A stretch of 64,000 nucleotides of DNA, taken from positions 233,682 to 297,681 of the forward strand of contig NZ_LMMR01000008.1 of the NCBI RefSeq assembly GCF_001422325.1. Reading direction: 5' to 3'. Below are positions 53,203 through 61,552 of the stretch, piece by piece. A program made the translations under genes and the position numbers. Positions within the stretch are counted from its first letter, which is position 1, and the number at the start of each line of letters is the position of its first letter. This DNA is from Leifsonia sp. Leaf264. GTDB lineage: Bacteria; Actinomycetota; Actinomycetes; Actinomycetales; Microbacteriaceae. The notes beneath the pieces were generated by a model. That model searched no databases and was not told where the DNA came from. It saw only the letters and a program-made list of their open reading frames with translations.

Positions 53203-53948
53203 GGGCTCGGTTGTGGGGTGTCGTCATCGCGGCTGTCGGCGCCATCGGGGTCGCCGTCTGGGTGGCCTGGCTCAGGGGTCGACGAGAGCACTGGCGCGGC
53301 GTGCTCTCTGACGCGATCCCCGTGAACTCGACGTACTGGCGGGATCTCGGATCGAAGCCGGGCGAGATCCTCTACGCCGCCATCGGCGACTCGGCCGCGC
53401 AGGGAATCGGCGCGAGCCGCCCGGCGCACAGCTACGTCGGGTTCATCGCGCGGCACCTGCGCTCAAGGACGACGCGCACGGTGCGGGTGGCCAACCTCAG
53501 CGTCTCGGGCGGAACCGTGCGCACGGCCATCGACACCGAGCTGCCGCTGCTGGCCGCCCTCGGCCACGAGCCCGATGTCATCACGGTCAGCATCGGCGCG
53601 AACGACATCGCCTCCTGGGACCCTGAGCGCTTCGACCGCGACATTCGCGAACTGTTCGCGGCACTGCCGTCGCACGCCATCGTCGCCGACCTGCCGAGCT
53701 TCTACTTCCTGCCCGGGGAGCGGAAGGTGCTCGTCGCGAACCGCCTGCTCCGCGCCGCGGCAGCGGACGTCGGGCTCGAGGTCGTCGACCTGCACGCGAT
53801 CACGAACCGCCAGGGCCTCTGGGGAGTCTCCACGCAGTTCGCCGGCGACCTCTTCCACCCCAACGACCGCGGCTACGCCCTGTGGGCCCGGGCCTTCACC
53901 GCGGCGGTCGACCGCCGGATGGACCTGGTGCTGGGCGAGCGCGACTGA
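53199..53948 (+). CDS. SGNH/GDSL family hydrolase
   Basis: A 249-residue lipase/esterase-like enzyme. Block I is I-G-D-S-A-A-Q-G (about 65, nucleophile Ser), block III G-A-N-D, and block V H-P-N-D has the catalytic His. The N-terminal helix (about 4-24) is a signal-anchor, so the domain is probably outside the membrane. The GDSL Ser is preceded by Ile-Gly-Asp as usual. It may remove acyl groups from lipids or glycans. It is coupled to cofC through the ten-codon frame, which may be only operon economy. Confidence 0.88.
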   Translation: MRARLWGVVIAAVGAIGVAVWVAWLRGRREHWRGVLSDAIPVNSTYWRDLGSKPGEILYAAIGDSAAQGIGASRPAHSYVGFIARHLRSRTTRTVRVANLSVSGGTVRTAIDTELPLLAALGHEPDVITVSIGANDIASWDPERFDRDIRELFAALPSHAIVADLPSFYFLPGERKVLVANRLLRAAAADVGLEVVDLHAITNRQGLWGVSTQFAGDLFHPNDRGYALWARAFTAAVDRRMDLVLGERD

Positions 53949-54012
53949 CCGCGTCGCTGGGGGTTTGATGGAGAACCCGCCATCACCGGCGCGCCCGACG
54001 TACGCTGGAACG

Positions 54013-55122
54013 ATGCAGAGGCGTTGGGCGATGTGGCTTCCCGCGGTGGTAGTTCCCGTGGTGATCGGCGTCGGCGTGCTCGCAGTGCCCCTGACCGCCG
54101 GAGCAGCGGTCGACCTGCCAGACAAGACTGCCGCCGAGGTGCTGGAACTGGCGCAGGCCGCCGACGTCACGGCGTTCTCCGGCACGGTCGAGCAGAGCTC
54201 GGACCTCGGGCTGCCCGACCTGTCGTCGCTCGGCACCCTGGGCGGCAGCGGTGGGGCATCGTCGGGAGCCGCATCCGGCACCGATATCTCCAGCGCTCTC
54301 GAACTCCTCACCGGATCGCACACCGCGCGGGTCTTCGTCGACGGGACCGATGCGCGCCTGCAGGTCCTCGACTCCCTCGCCGAGCGCGACGTCGTTGCCA
54401 CGTCCGACGGCGTCTGGATCTACGACTCCGAATCGGCGTCGGCGACCCACGTCGCCGCACCGGCCGACGGCCACGCCGCTGCGAAGAAGGCTCCGGATGC
54501 CGCCGACATCCCGACGCCGAGTGCTGTCGCGACCGAGATCCTCACGACGCTCGACCCGAGCACGACCGTGAGCGTCGGCACCGACGCCACAGTCGCCGGT
54601 CGCACCGTCTACGAGCTCATCCTCACCCCGAAGAGCGCAGACACCCTCGTCGGATCCGTGGCCATCGACGTGGATTCCGCGACAGGCCTTCCGCTCGGCG
54701 TCGCCGTGACGGCGGCAGGATCCGATGAGCCCGCATTCTCGCTGGCGTTCTCGCAGCTCTCTCTCGATGCTCCGGATGCCGCCCTCTTCGACTTCACACC
54801 GCCGGCGGGCACGACCGTCACCGAGCAGCCGCTGCCCGACGCCGCGAGGCCCGGCGACCACGACGACGTCGCAGCCCCTCAGGGCGACGGCGCCGAGCCC
54901 ACGGTTCTCGGCACCGGCTGGTCGTCGATCGTCGAGATCGCGGCATCCGAGGTTCCCGCCGAACTCGCCGACTCCCCGCTGCTCGACACCGCTGCCGAGG
55001 CCGTCGACGGCGGCAGGGTCATCTCGACGACGTTGCTCAGCGTGCTGTTCACCGACGATGGCCGCATCCTCGCCGGAGCCGTCCCGCCCGCTGCGTTGGA
55101 GGATGCCGCTGCCGGCCGGTGA
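54013..55122 (+). CDS. LolA-like / DUF2092-type exported protein
   Basis: A 369-residue protein. A signal peptide or anchor (about 8-32) is followed by a beta-sandwich region with the half-barrel pattern of LolA/RseB-like proteins: strand-rich segments around G-T-V-E-Q-S, D-G-V-W-I-Y-D-S and D-F-T-P-P-A-G-T-T-V. In actinobacteria such proteins are encoded beside ABC exporters, as here: the stop region overlaps the following ATPase gene by 20 bases. A role in lipid or lipoprotein handling at the membrane is inference. TGGAA lies before ATG 54013. Confidence 0.75.
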   Translation: MQRRWAMWLPAVVVPVVIGVGVLAVPLTAGAAVDLPDKTAAEVLELAQAADVTAFSGTVEQSSDLGLPDLSSLGTLGGSGGASSGAASGTDISSALELLTGSHTARVFVDGTDARLQVLDSLAERDVVATSDGVWIYDSESASATHVAAPADGHAAAKKAPDAADIPTPSAVATEILTTLDPSTTVSVGTDATVAGRTVYELILTPKSADTLVGSVAIDVDSATGLPLGVAVTAAGSDEPAFSLAFSQLSLDAPDAALFDFTPPAGTTVTEQPLPDAARPGDHDDVAAPQGDGAEPTVLGTGWSSIVEIAASEVPAELADSPLLDTAAEAVDGGRVISTTLLSVLFTDDGRILAGAVPPAALEDAAAGR

Positions 55123-56062
55123 GTCCTCCGATCTCGCGATCGAGACTCACGACCTGACCAAGCGCTTCGGCCGCCAGACGGCCGTCGCCGGCATCGACCT
55201 CGCTGTTCCGCGCGGCTCGGTGTTCGGCTTCCTCGGGCCCAACGGCTCGGGCAAGACCACCAGCATCCGCATGATGCTCGGGCTCGTGAGCCCGAGCAGC
55301 GGATCGGTGCGCCTGCTCGGCGAGGAGATGCCCCGACGTCTCGCCGAGGTGCTGCCGCGGGTGGGCGCGCTGGTCGAGGGGCCGGCCTTCTCGCCGTTCC
55401 TCTCGGGAGCCGCCAACCTGCGGCGCTTCGACTCGGCCGATCCTCTGGCCCCGTCACGCAACCGTGGGGAGAGGGTGCACGCCGCTCTCGAGCGCGTCGG
55501 GCTCGGGCACGCCGCGACGAAGAAGGTGCACGCCTACTCGCTCGGCATGAAGCAGCGGCTCGGACTGGCGAACACCCTGCTCATGCCACGCGAGCTGCTC
55601 GTGCTCGACGAGCCGACCAACGGGCTCGACCCCCAGGGCACCCGCGAGGTGAGAGCTCTCATCCGATCGCTCGCCGACTCTGGCACCACTGTCTTCGTGT
55701 CGAGCCACCTGCTCGCCGAGATCGAGCAGATCTGCACCCACGTCGGGGTGATGAGCGCCGGGTCGCTGGTGGCGACGGGCACTCTCGACGAGCTGCGCGA
55801 GGTCGGTGCAGCCCGTGCCGTGCTGCAGACTCCGGATGCCGCAGACGCCCGGCGGGTGCTGGCGGGGCTGGGCCTCCAGATGCTCGAGGGTGCCGATCCC
55901 GACACTGTCGTGGCAACTGTCGCCGACGGCATCGTCCCTGAGACCATCGTGGCCGCCCTCGTCGATGCCGGCGTGCGGGTGCGCGGCTTCGCGGTCGAGC
56001 AGCCCAGCCTCGAGGACCGCTTCGTCGCGCTCACCGGAGAGGGGTTCGACGTTGTCCAGTGA
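55103..56062 (+). CDS. ABC transporter ATP-binding protein
   Basis: A 319-residue exporter ATPase: Walker A G-P-N-G-S-G-K-T-T (about 45-53), signature Y-S-L-G-M-K-Q-R (about 145) and Walker B L-L-V-L-D-E-P-T-N-G-L-D-P. The C-terminal region (about 235-315) is DUF4162-like. Its ATG lies 20 bases inside the upstream LolA-like gene and directly after GGAGG, so translation is coupled. Partner permease follows at 56097. With the LolA-like protein it resembles a lipid or antibiotic exporter set. Confidence 0.88.
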   Translation: MPLPAGESSDLAIETHDLTKRFGRQTAVAGIDLAVPRGSVFGFLGPNGSGKTTSIRMMLGLVSPSSGSVRLLGEEMPRRLAEVLPRVGALVEGPAFSPFLSGAANLRRFDSADPLAPSRNRGERVHAALERVGLGHAATKKVHAYSLGMKQRLGLANTLLMPRELLVLDEPTNGLDPQGTREVRALIRSLADSGTTVFVSSHLLAEIEQICTHVGVMSAGSLVATGTLDELREVGAARAVLQTPDAADARRVLAGLGLQMLEGADPDTVVATVADGIVPETIVAALVDAGVRVRGFAVEQPSLEDRFVALTGEGFDVVQ

Positions 56063-56096
56063 TGTCGCATCCGGGGCGCCGGGAGGAGGGGGCGCG

Positions 56097-56909
56097 GTGA
56101 CGGTCAGCCTCCTGCTCTCGGAACTGCGCATCCTGTTCGCCCGACGGCGCACCATCGCCCTGCTCGTGGCCCTGGCGGCCATCCCCATCCTCATCGCCGT
56201 CGCCATCAGGTTGTCGTCGTCACCGGGAACCGGCCGGGGTCCGGCCTTCCTCGACCAGGTCACCCAGAACGGGCTCTTCGTCGGGGTCTCGGCCCTGGTC
56301 GTCGCCATCCCGCTGTTCCTTCCGCTCACCGTCGGCGTCGTGGCCGGCGACACCATCGCCGGCGAGGCCAGCCTCGGAACCCTGCGCTACCTACTCGTCG
56401 CGCCGGCGGGGCGGGCGAGGCTCCTCGTCGTCAAGTACCTCGGGGCCGCGGCGTTCTGCATCGCCGCCGCGCTCACCGTCGTCATCGCCGGCACAGTCAT
56501 CGGCGCGATGCTGTTCCCGGTCGGACCGGTCACCGTGCTCTCGGGCACCACCATCGATGTGGGCGAGGCGCTCCTGCGCTTCCTCGCCATCGCGGGCTAC
56601 GTCGCCGTCTCCCTGCTGGGACTCTCGGCGATCGGGCTGTTCTTCTCCACCCTCACCAGCGTGCCCGTCGGGGCGATGGCGGCCACGATCTCGCTCTCGG
56701 TGGCGTCGCAGATCCTCGACGCCCTGCCGCAGACCGAGTGGCTGCATCCGTGGCTCTTCAGCCACTACTGGCTCTCCTTCGCCGACATCTTGCGCGATCC
56801 GGTGTCGTGGGCCTCGTTCGCCGACAACGCCGCCCTGCAGGCCGGCTACATCGCCGTGTTCGGAGCGCTGGCCTTCGGGCGGTTCCTCACGAAGGACGTG
56901 CTGGCCTGA
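56097..56909 (+). CDS. ABC-2 family transporter permease
   Basis: A 270-residue permease with six helices, ABC-2 type, forming the channel for the ATPase at 55103. The second helix pair has V-A-G-D-T-I-A-G-E-A-S-L-G-T-L-R-Y-L-L, a frequent block in multidrug/antibiotic exporters. I chose GTG 56097, preceded by GGAGGAGGGG; TTG 56052 would add 15 residues and overlap the ATPase stop. It is the last gene of the + strand half of the F420 region and ends 21 bases before the convergent histidine phosphatase stop; an imperfect hairpin covers 56906-56934. Confidence 0.83.
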   Translation: MTVSLLLSELRILFARRRTIALLVALAAIPILIAVAIRLSSSPGTGRGPAFLDQVTQNGLFVGVSALVVAIPLFLPLTVGVVAGDTIAGEASLGTLRYLLVAPAGRARLLVVKYLGAAAFCIAAALTVVIAGTVIGAMLFPVGPVTVLSGTTIDVGEALLRFLAIAGYVAVSLLGLSAIGLFFSTLTSVPVGAMAATISLSVASQILDALPQTEWLHPWLFSHYWLSFADILRDPVSWASFADNAALQAGYIAVFGALAFGRFLTKDVLA

Positions 56910-56930
56910 CGGATGCCGCCACGGCAGCGG

Positions 56931-57587
56931 TCAGCGCGGGATCAGGGCGTCGGGCGGGCAGTTCCACAGCCTGATGACGTGATGGTCGTGCTCGAACGCG
57001 AGCACGCTCACCGTGCCCGTCGACAGGGAGAAGACCGCGCCGTCCTGAGGCCGCAACCCCAGCCAGGCCGCGGCGATCGCCCGCAGCATGTGCCCGTGGG
57101 CGACCAGAAGCACATCGCCGCCGGCGTCGAGGACGGCATCGCAGCGGGCGATCACGGCCAGCGCCCGGCGCTGCACGTCGTGGGCGGTCTCGCCAGGGGT
57201 GTCGCCAGGCGGAACACCGTGCAGCCAGAGATTCCAGTCGTGGCCGAGATCGGCCACGATCTGTTCGCTGGTGACGCCCTCGTAGGCGCCGTAGTCCCAC
57301 TCCACGAGATCGCGGTCGATCTCCACCTGGTCGCCGTAACCGGCCAGGCGTGCAGTGTCACGGGCGCGCCGCAACGGGCTGGAGATGACGAGGTCGAAGG
57401 CCTGTCCGTCGAGAGCCCGACCGAGCGTGCGCGCCTGCTCCTCGCCGGCATCGGTCAGCGGGAGGTCGGTCGTGCCGGTGTGCTGGCCGCTGCGGCTCCA
57501 CGCCGTCTCACCGTGTCGGGCCATGACGAGACGCGGCGTCGTCGGCACGTCGTGCGATGCGGCGGAGTCGACGGTGGCGGGAGTCAC
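56931..57587 (-). CDS. Histidine phosphatase family protein
   Basis: A 218-residue phosphoglycerate mutase-like enzyme. The catalytic site R-H-G-E (about residues 24-27) and the second His in V-A-H-G-H-M-L-R (about 163) are intact, with E-W-D-Y-G-A-Y-E-G (catalytic Glu) between. It is the last gene after cofD, with an ATGA overlap. F420/FO and riboflavin-type pathways need a phosphatase for the ribityl-pyrimidine intermediate, but that link is unproven here; it could equally be a general phosphatase. Confidence 0.9.
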   Translation of the reverse strand: MTPATVDSAASHDVPTTPRLVMARHGETAWSRSGQHTGTTDLPLTDAGEEQARTLGRALDGQAFDLVISSPLRRARDTARLAGYGDQVEIDRDLVEWDYGAYEGVTSEQIVADLGHDWNLWLHGVPPGDTPGETAHDVQRRALAVIARCDAVLDAGGDVLLVAHGHMLRAIAAAWLGLRPQDGAVFSLSTGTVSVLAFEHDHHVIRLWNCPPDALIPR

Positions 57588-58585
57588 CTTCCCGAGTGTG
57601 GCACGTTCGCGAGGGAGAGTGCATCCCCCGCGATGGCCGCGGTCTCCTCGACCGAACTGAACCAGAGCGGGCGTGCTGACGAGCGGATGCCGTCGGCATG
57701 GAGCGCCGAGGCGGCCTCAGCGTCGACCTCGTCGACCAGCCAGCCGTCGATGAGCCCACCGTCCCGCCGCGCGCCGTAGTGCCGCGCCACCGCGACAGCG
57801 CTGGTCTCGACGCCGATCGCGCTCAGGCAGGCGTCGGCCATACCGCGCAGGACGGCGCCGCCGATGATGGGCGAGACGCCGATGACCGGAGCGGACGTCG
57901 CGCGCACGGCATCCGCGATCCCGGGAATGCCGAGGATCGTGCCGATGGAGACGACGGGGTTCGAGGGGGCGAACAGCACGACGTCGGCCGTCGCGATGGC
58001 CTCGAGAACGCCGGGTGCCGGCCGGGCCACGGATGCATTCCGCTGGGTGAAAGCCAGAGCAGGTCGCGAGGCACGCAGCCGCACCCACCATTCCTCGAAG
58101 TGCATGTCCTCGATGGCGATGTCGGCGCTCTCGTCGCCCGCCACGGTGACGATGGTCTCGACCTCGTCGTCCGTCGCGGGAAGCAGGGTCGCGCCGAGGT
58201 TCCAGCGCGCAGCCAGCCGAGCCGTGGCCTCGCTCAGCGGCAGGCCGTCACGCAGCCACGAGGACCGGGCGATGTGCGTGCCGAGGTCGAGATCGCCGAG
58301 GGTGAACCACGGCCAGCCGACGCCGTAGGCGGTGAGTTCCGCGCTCACCCGCTCGCTCTCGCCCATCCGGCCCCAGCCGCGTTCGTCGTCGTTCGCGCCA
58401 CCGAGCGTGTACATGATCGAGTCGAGGTCGGGACAGACGCGCAGGCCGGTGAGCCACAGGTCGTCGCCGGTGTTGGCGATGACCGTCACGCTGGAGTCGG
58501 GGTCGACGGCGCGCAGGTGGGCCAGCAGGCCGCGCGTGAAGCGCGCCCCGCCGACGCCGCCGGCGAGGACAGTCATGTTCGTCAC
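57584..58585 (-). CDS. cofD: 2-phospho-L-lactate transferase
   Basis: A 333-residue enzyme (CofD; FbiA in mycobacteria) that transfers the phospholactyl or phosphoenolpyruvyl group from the CofC product to FO, giving (dehydro-)F420-0. The N-terminal L-A-G-G-V-G-G-A-R-F (about 6-15), N-T-G-D-D (about 38) and A-P-S-N-P-V-V-S-I-G-T-I-L (about 208-220) are all diagnostic. Start GTG 58585 overlaps the upstream ATPase stop (GTGA) and has GGAG eight bases ahead. The gene lies in one operon with the F420-0-type importer, linking uptake and synthesis. Confidence 0.93.
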   Translation of the reverse strand: MTNMTVLAGGVGGARFTRGLLAHLRAVDPDSSVTVIANTGDDLWLTGLRVCPDLDSIMYTLGGANDDERGWGRMGESERVSAELTAYGVGWPWFTLGDLDLGTHIARSSWLRDGLPLSEATARLAARWNLGATLLPATDDEVETIVTVAGDESADIAIEDMHFEEWWVRLRASRPALAFTQRNASVARPAPGVLEAIATADVVLFAPSNPVVSIGTILGIPGIADAVRATSAPVIGVSPIIGGAVLRGMADACLSAIGVETSAVAVARHYGARRDGGLIDGWLVDEVDAEAASALHADGIRSSARPLWFSSVEETAAIAGDALSLANVPHSGR

Positions 58586-59466
58586 GGCAGGGGCTCCAAG
58601 TCGAGGGTGGTCGGGGCGTCGGCCGCGGCGGCGGGTGCGGTCTCGGCGAAGGCGAGCAGGGGGCGCCCCGTGATCGGATGGCGCAGCACCTCGGCGCGCA
58701 CGCCGTAGACCGCGAGCACGAGCTCGGGGGTGAGGATCTCGGCCGGGTCGCCGGCCGCGACGACGGCGCCGTCGGCCAGCACGATCACGTGATCGGCGTA
58801 GGCCGCAGCGTGTCCGAGATCGTGCAATGCCGCGAGCACGGTGAGACCGCCGCGCGCGAGTTCGGCGAGCAGTGACAGCGCCGACAGCTGCGCCCGGATG
58901 TCGAGGTGGTTGGTCGGCTCGTCGGCGAGCAGTAGCGACGGTTGCTGGGCCAGGGCGCGGGCGAGCGTGACCCGCTGGCGCTCGCCGCCCGACAGGGTGT
59001 GGAAGCGTCGGGTGGACAGCTCGGCGGCGCCGACAGCTGCCAGGGCGTCGCGCACGACGGCGGCATCCGTCGCCGAGGCGCTCGAGAACACGCCGAGATG
59101 CGGCGTGCGGCCGAGCATCACGACCTCGACCACGCTCAGGTCGAGCTCGGTGTCGGACTGCTGCTCGGCCACGGCCACGGTTCGCGCGCGCTGACGGCGC
59201 GGCATGGTCGGCAGCTGGGTGCCGTCGAACACGATGCTGCCGGATGCCGCGGGCTCGATGGACGCGATGAGGTGCAGCAGCGTCGACTTGCCAGCCCCGT
59301 TCGGCCCCACGAGGGCGCCGAACGAACCGCGTGGAAGGGTGACGTCCACCCCGTCGATGATGAGTCGGCCCGTACGCGAGAAGGAGACGCGATCGAGCGA
59401 GAGGCCTGTGGCCGGCCGGGCGGCGGGAGTGCCGGGCCGAGCGCCGGGCTGGGCGGCATCCGTCAT
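58582..59466 (-). CDS. Putative F420-0 ABC transporter, ATP-binding protein
   Basis: A 294-residue FecE/BtuD-type ATPase: Walker A G-P-N-G-A-G-K-S-T (about 52-60), signature L-S-G-G-E-R-Q-R (about 158) and Walker B L-L-L-A-D-E-P-T-N-H-L-D. In Fe-siderophore-type importers this subunit drives uptake. The operon context (same cassette as the permease and binding protein, next to cofD) matches the three-gene actinobacterial set annotated as F420-0 transporter. ATGA overlap with the permease and GTGA overlap with cofD. Confidence 0.8.
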   Translation of the reverse strand: MTDAAQPGARPGTPAARPATGLSLDRVSFSRTGRLIIDGVDVTLPRGSFGALVGPNGAGKSTLLHLIASIEPAASGSIVFDGTQLPTMPRRQRARTVAVAEQQSDTELDLSVVEVVMLGRTPHLGVFSSASATDAAVVRDALAAVGAAELSTRRFHTLSGGERQRVTLARALAQQPSLLLADEPTNHLDIRAQLSALSLLAELARGGLTVLAALHDLGHAAAYADHVIVLADGAVVAAGDPAEILTPELVLAVYGVRAEVLRHPITGRPLLAFAETAPAAAADAPTTLDLEPLP

Positions 59467-60536
59467 GAGATCCTCCGGTTGCGCAGGATGAGCACGGCGA
59501 ACACCGGGCCACCCACCAGGGCGGTGAGGATGCCGACGGGAAGCTCGCGCGGATCGAACAGGGTGCGGGCGCCGGTGTCGGCCCAGATGAGGAAGATCGC
59601 ACCGGCGAGGGCGGAGAGCGGCAGGAGGGCCCTGTGCCCGGGGCCGGTGAGCAGGCGCACGGCGTGGGGGAGCACGAGGCCGATGAATCCGATGGAGCCG
59701 CTCACCGAGACCATCGCCCCGGTGAGCAGGGCGGTTCCGCACAGCAGCAGCCAGCGCATGCGGTCGACGTTCACGCCCAGCGCCGCCGCCGATGCATCAC
59801 CGAAGGCGAAGGAGTCGAGGGTGCGGGCGCTCGCCAGCAGCGGCAGCCCCACGATCACCAGGGCGCCGACGGTGATGGCGACGGCCGGCCACTCCGCGCC
59901 GGCGAGCGAGCCGAGCAGCCAGTTGAGGATCTCACGGTAGCTGTCGCCGGTGGCGCTCCAGAAGATGATGAGGCTGGTGACGGCGCCGAAGACGCTCGAG
60001 ACGGCCAGGCCGGCGAGCACGGTGCGCGTCGGCGTGATGCGGCCGGCGGCTCCGGCGAGCAGCAGGGTGAGGCTGAGTGCGACCAGGGCTCCGACGAACG
60101 CCGCGAACGGCAGCGCCAGGCTCACCCCGAGAACGAGGACCACGACAGCACCGACGGATGCGCCCGACGAGAGGCCGAGCAGGTAGGGGTCCGCCAGCGG
60201 GTTGCGGGTCACGGCCTGCATGATGGCACCGGCCAGCGCGAGGCCGGCACCGACGGCTGCCGCGGTCAGGACTCGCGGCATCCGGAGCTGCCAGACGATG
60301 CCGTCGCGCAGCGGAGACAGGGTCGGCTCGCCGATGCCGAGGTGGGAGAGGATGCTCGCCCACACGTCTCCGGCCGTGAGGCCGGCGGGTCCGATGGTGA
60401 CGGCCAGCACGATCGAGACGATGAGAAGGAGACTGAGCCCCACGGCCCAGACCGCCGTCGGCACGGAACGGAGCGGCGACCCGCCGGTCTCCGGGTGCTG
60501 TGCCGGAACGGCGGCGGCCTGGCGCAGTGCTGTCAT
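59463..60536 (-). CDS. Putative F420-0 ABC transporter, permease
   Basis: A 357-residue FecCD/BtuC-like permease with 10 or so helices. Typical features are R-M-P-R-V-L-T-A-A-A-V-G-A-G-L-A-L-A-G (about 85), N-P-L-A-D-P-Y-L-L-G-L-S-S-G-A (about 115) and G-F-I-G-L-V-L-P-H-A-V-R (about 290). Such permeases import siderophores, cobalamin or heme; in this cassette the cargo proposed is F420-0. It overlaps the binding-protein stop by one base (TGATG) and the ATPase by four. Confidence 0.82.
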   Translation of the reverse strand: MTALRQAAAVPAQHPETGGSPLRSVPTAVWAVGLSLLLIVSIVLAVTIGPAGLTAGDVWASILSHLGIGEPTLSPLRDGIVWQLRMPRVLTAAAVGAGLALAGAIMQAVTRNPLADPYLLGLSSGASVGAVVVLVLGVSLALPFAAFVGALVALSLTLLLAGAAGRITPTRTVLAGLAVSSVFGAVTSLIIFWSATGDSYREILNWLLGSLAGAEWPAVAITVGALVIVGLPLLASARTLDSFAFGDASAAALGVNVDRMRWLLLCGTALLTGAMVSVSGSIGFIGLVLPHAVRLLTGPGHRALLPLSALAGAIFLIWADTGARTLFDPRELPVGILTALVGGPVFAVLILRNRRIS

Positions 60537-61549
60537 CAGAGTCCCAGCTTCTCCAGCTGATCGGTGATGCCGGTGACGGCGTCGACGTTGCGCACTCCCG
60601 CCTCGCCGGCGGGGAACGGCACCGTCACGTAGTGCTTCTCCTTCACGGCGGTGAGCTCGGCGGTGGCCGGGTTCGCCTCGAGCGCCGCGATCTTGGACGC
60701 AGCGGTGTTCCAGGTGGCGTCGACGAGCACGATCACGTCGGGATCGTCGGAGACGATGGACTCCCAGCCCAGGGCCGACCACGTGTCGTGCACGTCGGCG
60801 GCGATGTTCGTGAGGCCGGCCGCCTCCATCATCATCTCCGGTGCGCCGATGCCGGCGCCGACATAGGGCGTGTCGGTGCCCGAGCTGTACCAGAGGGCCG
60901 TGAGGCCGGACTTGTTCGGCGTGACCGCCGCGAGTTCCTTCTTCTGCTCGGCCACGAGTGCCGTCGCGCGGTCCGACACGTCGAAGATGGTGCCGACCTC
61001 CTCGATCTCGGCGAAGACGTCGTCGAAGGTGAGCGGATCGGGCTTGTACGCCTCCTCCTTGCAGGCGGACGGTGCGACGTAGCTGTTCACTCCGAGACCG
61101 GCGAGGGTGGCACGGTCGCCGGCGCCCTCAGCCGTGAGGTTCGACTCCCAGCCGGCGTAGACGAGGTCGGGCTCGAGGGCGAGGGTCGCCTCTTGGCCGG
61201 GCACGAAGTCGGAGATCGACGGGATGGCGGCGGCGGCATCCGTCTGGTCGTCGGGGACAGGGCCGTCGGTGAAGGCCGATCCGACGACGTGGTCGCCGAG
61301 GCCCAGCGCGAGCAGGGTCTCGAGGGTCGTCGACTTGACCGTCACCACCTTCTGCGGCGCCTGCGTGAAGGTCACCTCGGTGCCGCAGTTGTCGATGGTG
61401 AGCGGGTAACCGGTCGAGGCGGTGTCGGTGCTGCCGCTCGCAGGGGGCGTCGCCGCGGGTGCCGGCGTGGCGGCGCATCCGGAGAGCAGGGCGACGGATG
61501 CAGCCAGTGCGACGAGGGGGGCGACGGATCGATGGACGGAACGACGGAT
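60536..61549 (-). CDS. Putative F420-0 ABC transporter, substrate-binding lipoprotein without a canonical start
   Basis: About 337 residues. The TroA/BtuF-type binding fold (about 60-330) has V-V-T-V-K-S-T-T-L-E-T-L-L-A-L-G and G-W-E-S-I-V-S-D-D-P-D-V-I-V. In frame ahead of it runs a clear lipoprotein signal: R-R-S-V-H-R-S, a hydrophobic helix and L-L-S-G-C. Between the upstream stop (61607-61609) and the GTG at 61375 there is no ATG, GTG or TTG. GGAGG (61559-61555) lies five bases before ATC 61549, which I take as start. GTG 61375 would remove the signal. It is the first gene of the cassette with permease, ATPase and cofD. Confidence 0.7.
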   Translation of the reverse strand: MRRSVHRSVAPLVALAASVALLSGCAATPAPAATPPASGSTDTASTGYPLTIDNCGTEVTFTQAPQKVVTVKSTTLETLLALGLGDHVVGSAFTDGPVPDDQTDAAAAIPSISDFVPGQEATLALEPDLVYAGWESNLTAEGAGDRATLAGLGVNSYVAPSACKEEAYKPDPLTFDDVFAEIEEVGTIFDVSDRATALVAEQKKELAAVTPNKSGLTALWYSSGTDTPYVGAGIGAPEMMMEAAGLTNIAADVHDTWSALGWESIVSDDPDVIVLVDATWNTAASKIAALEANPATAELTAVKEKHYVTVPFPAGEAGVRNVDAVTGITDQLEKLGL

Positions 61550-61552
61550 GAT

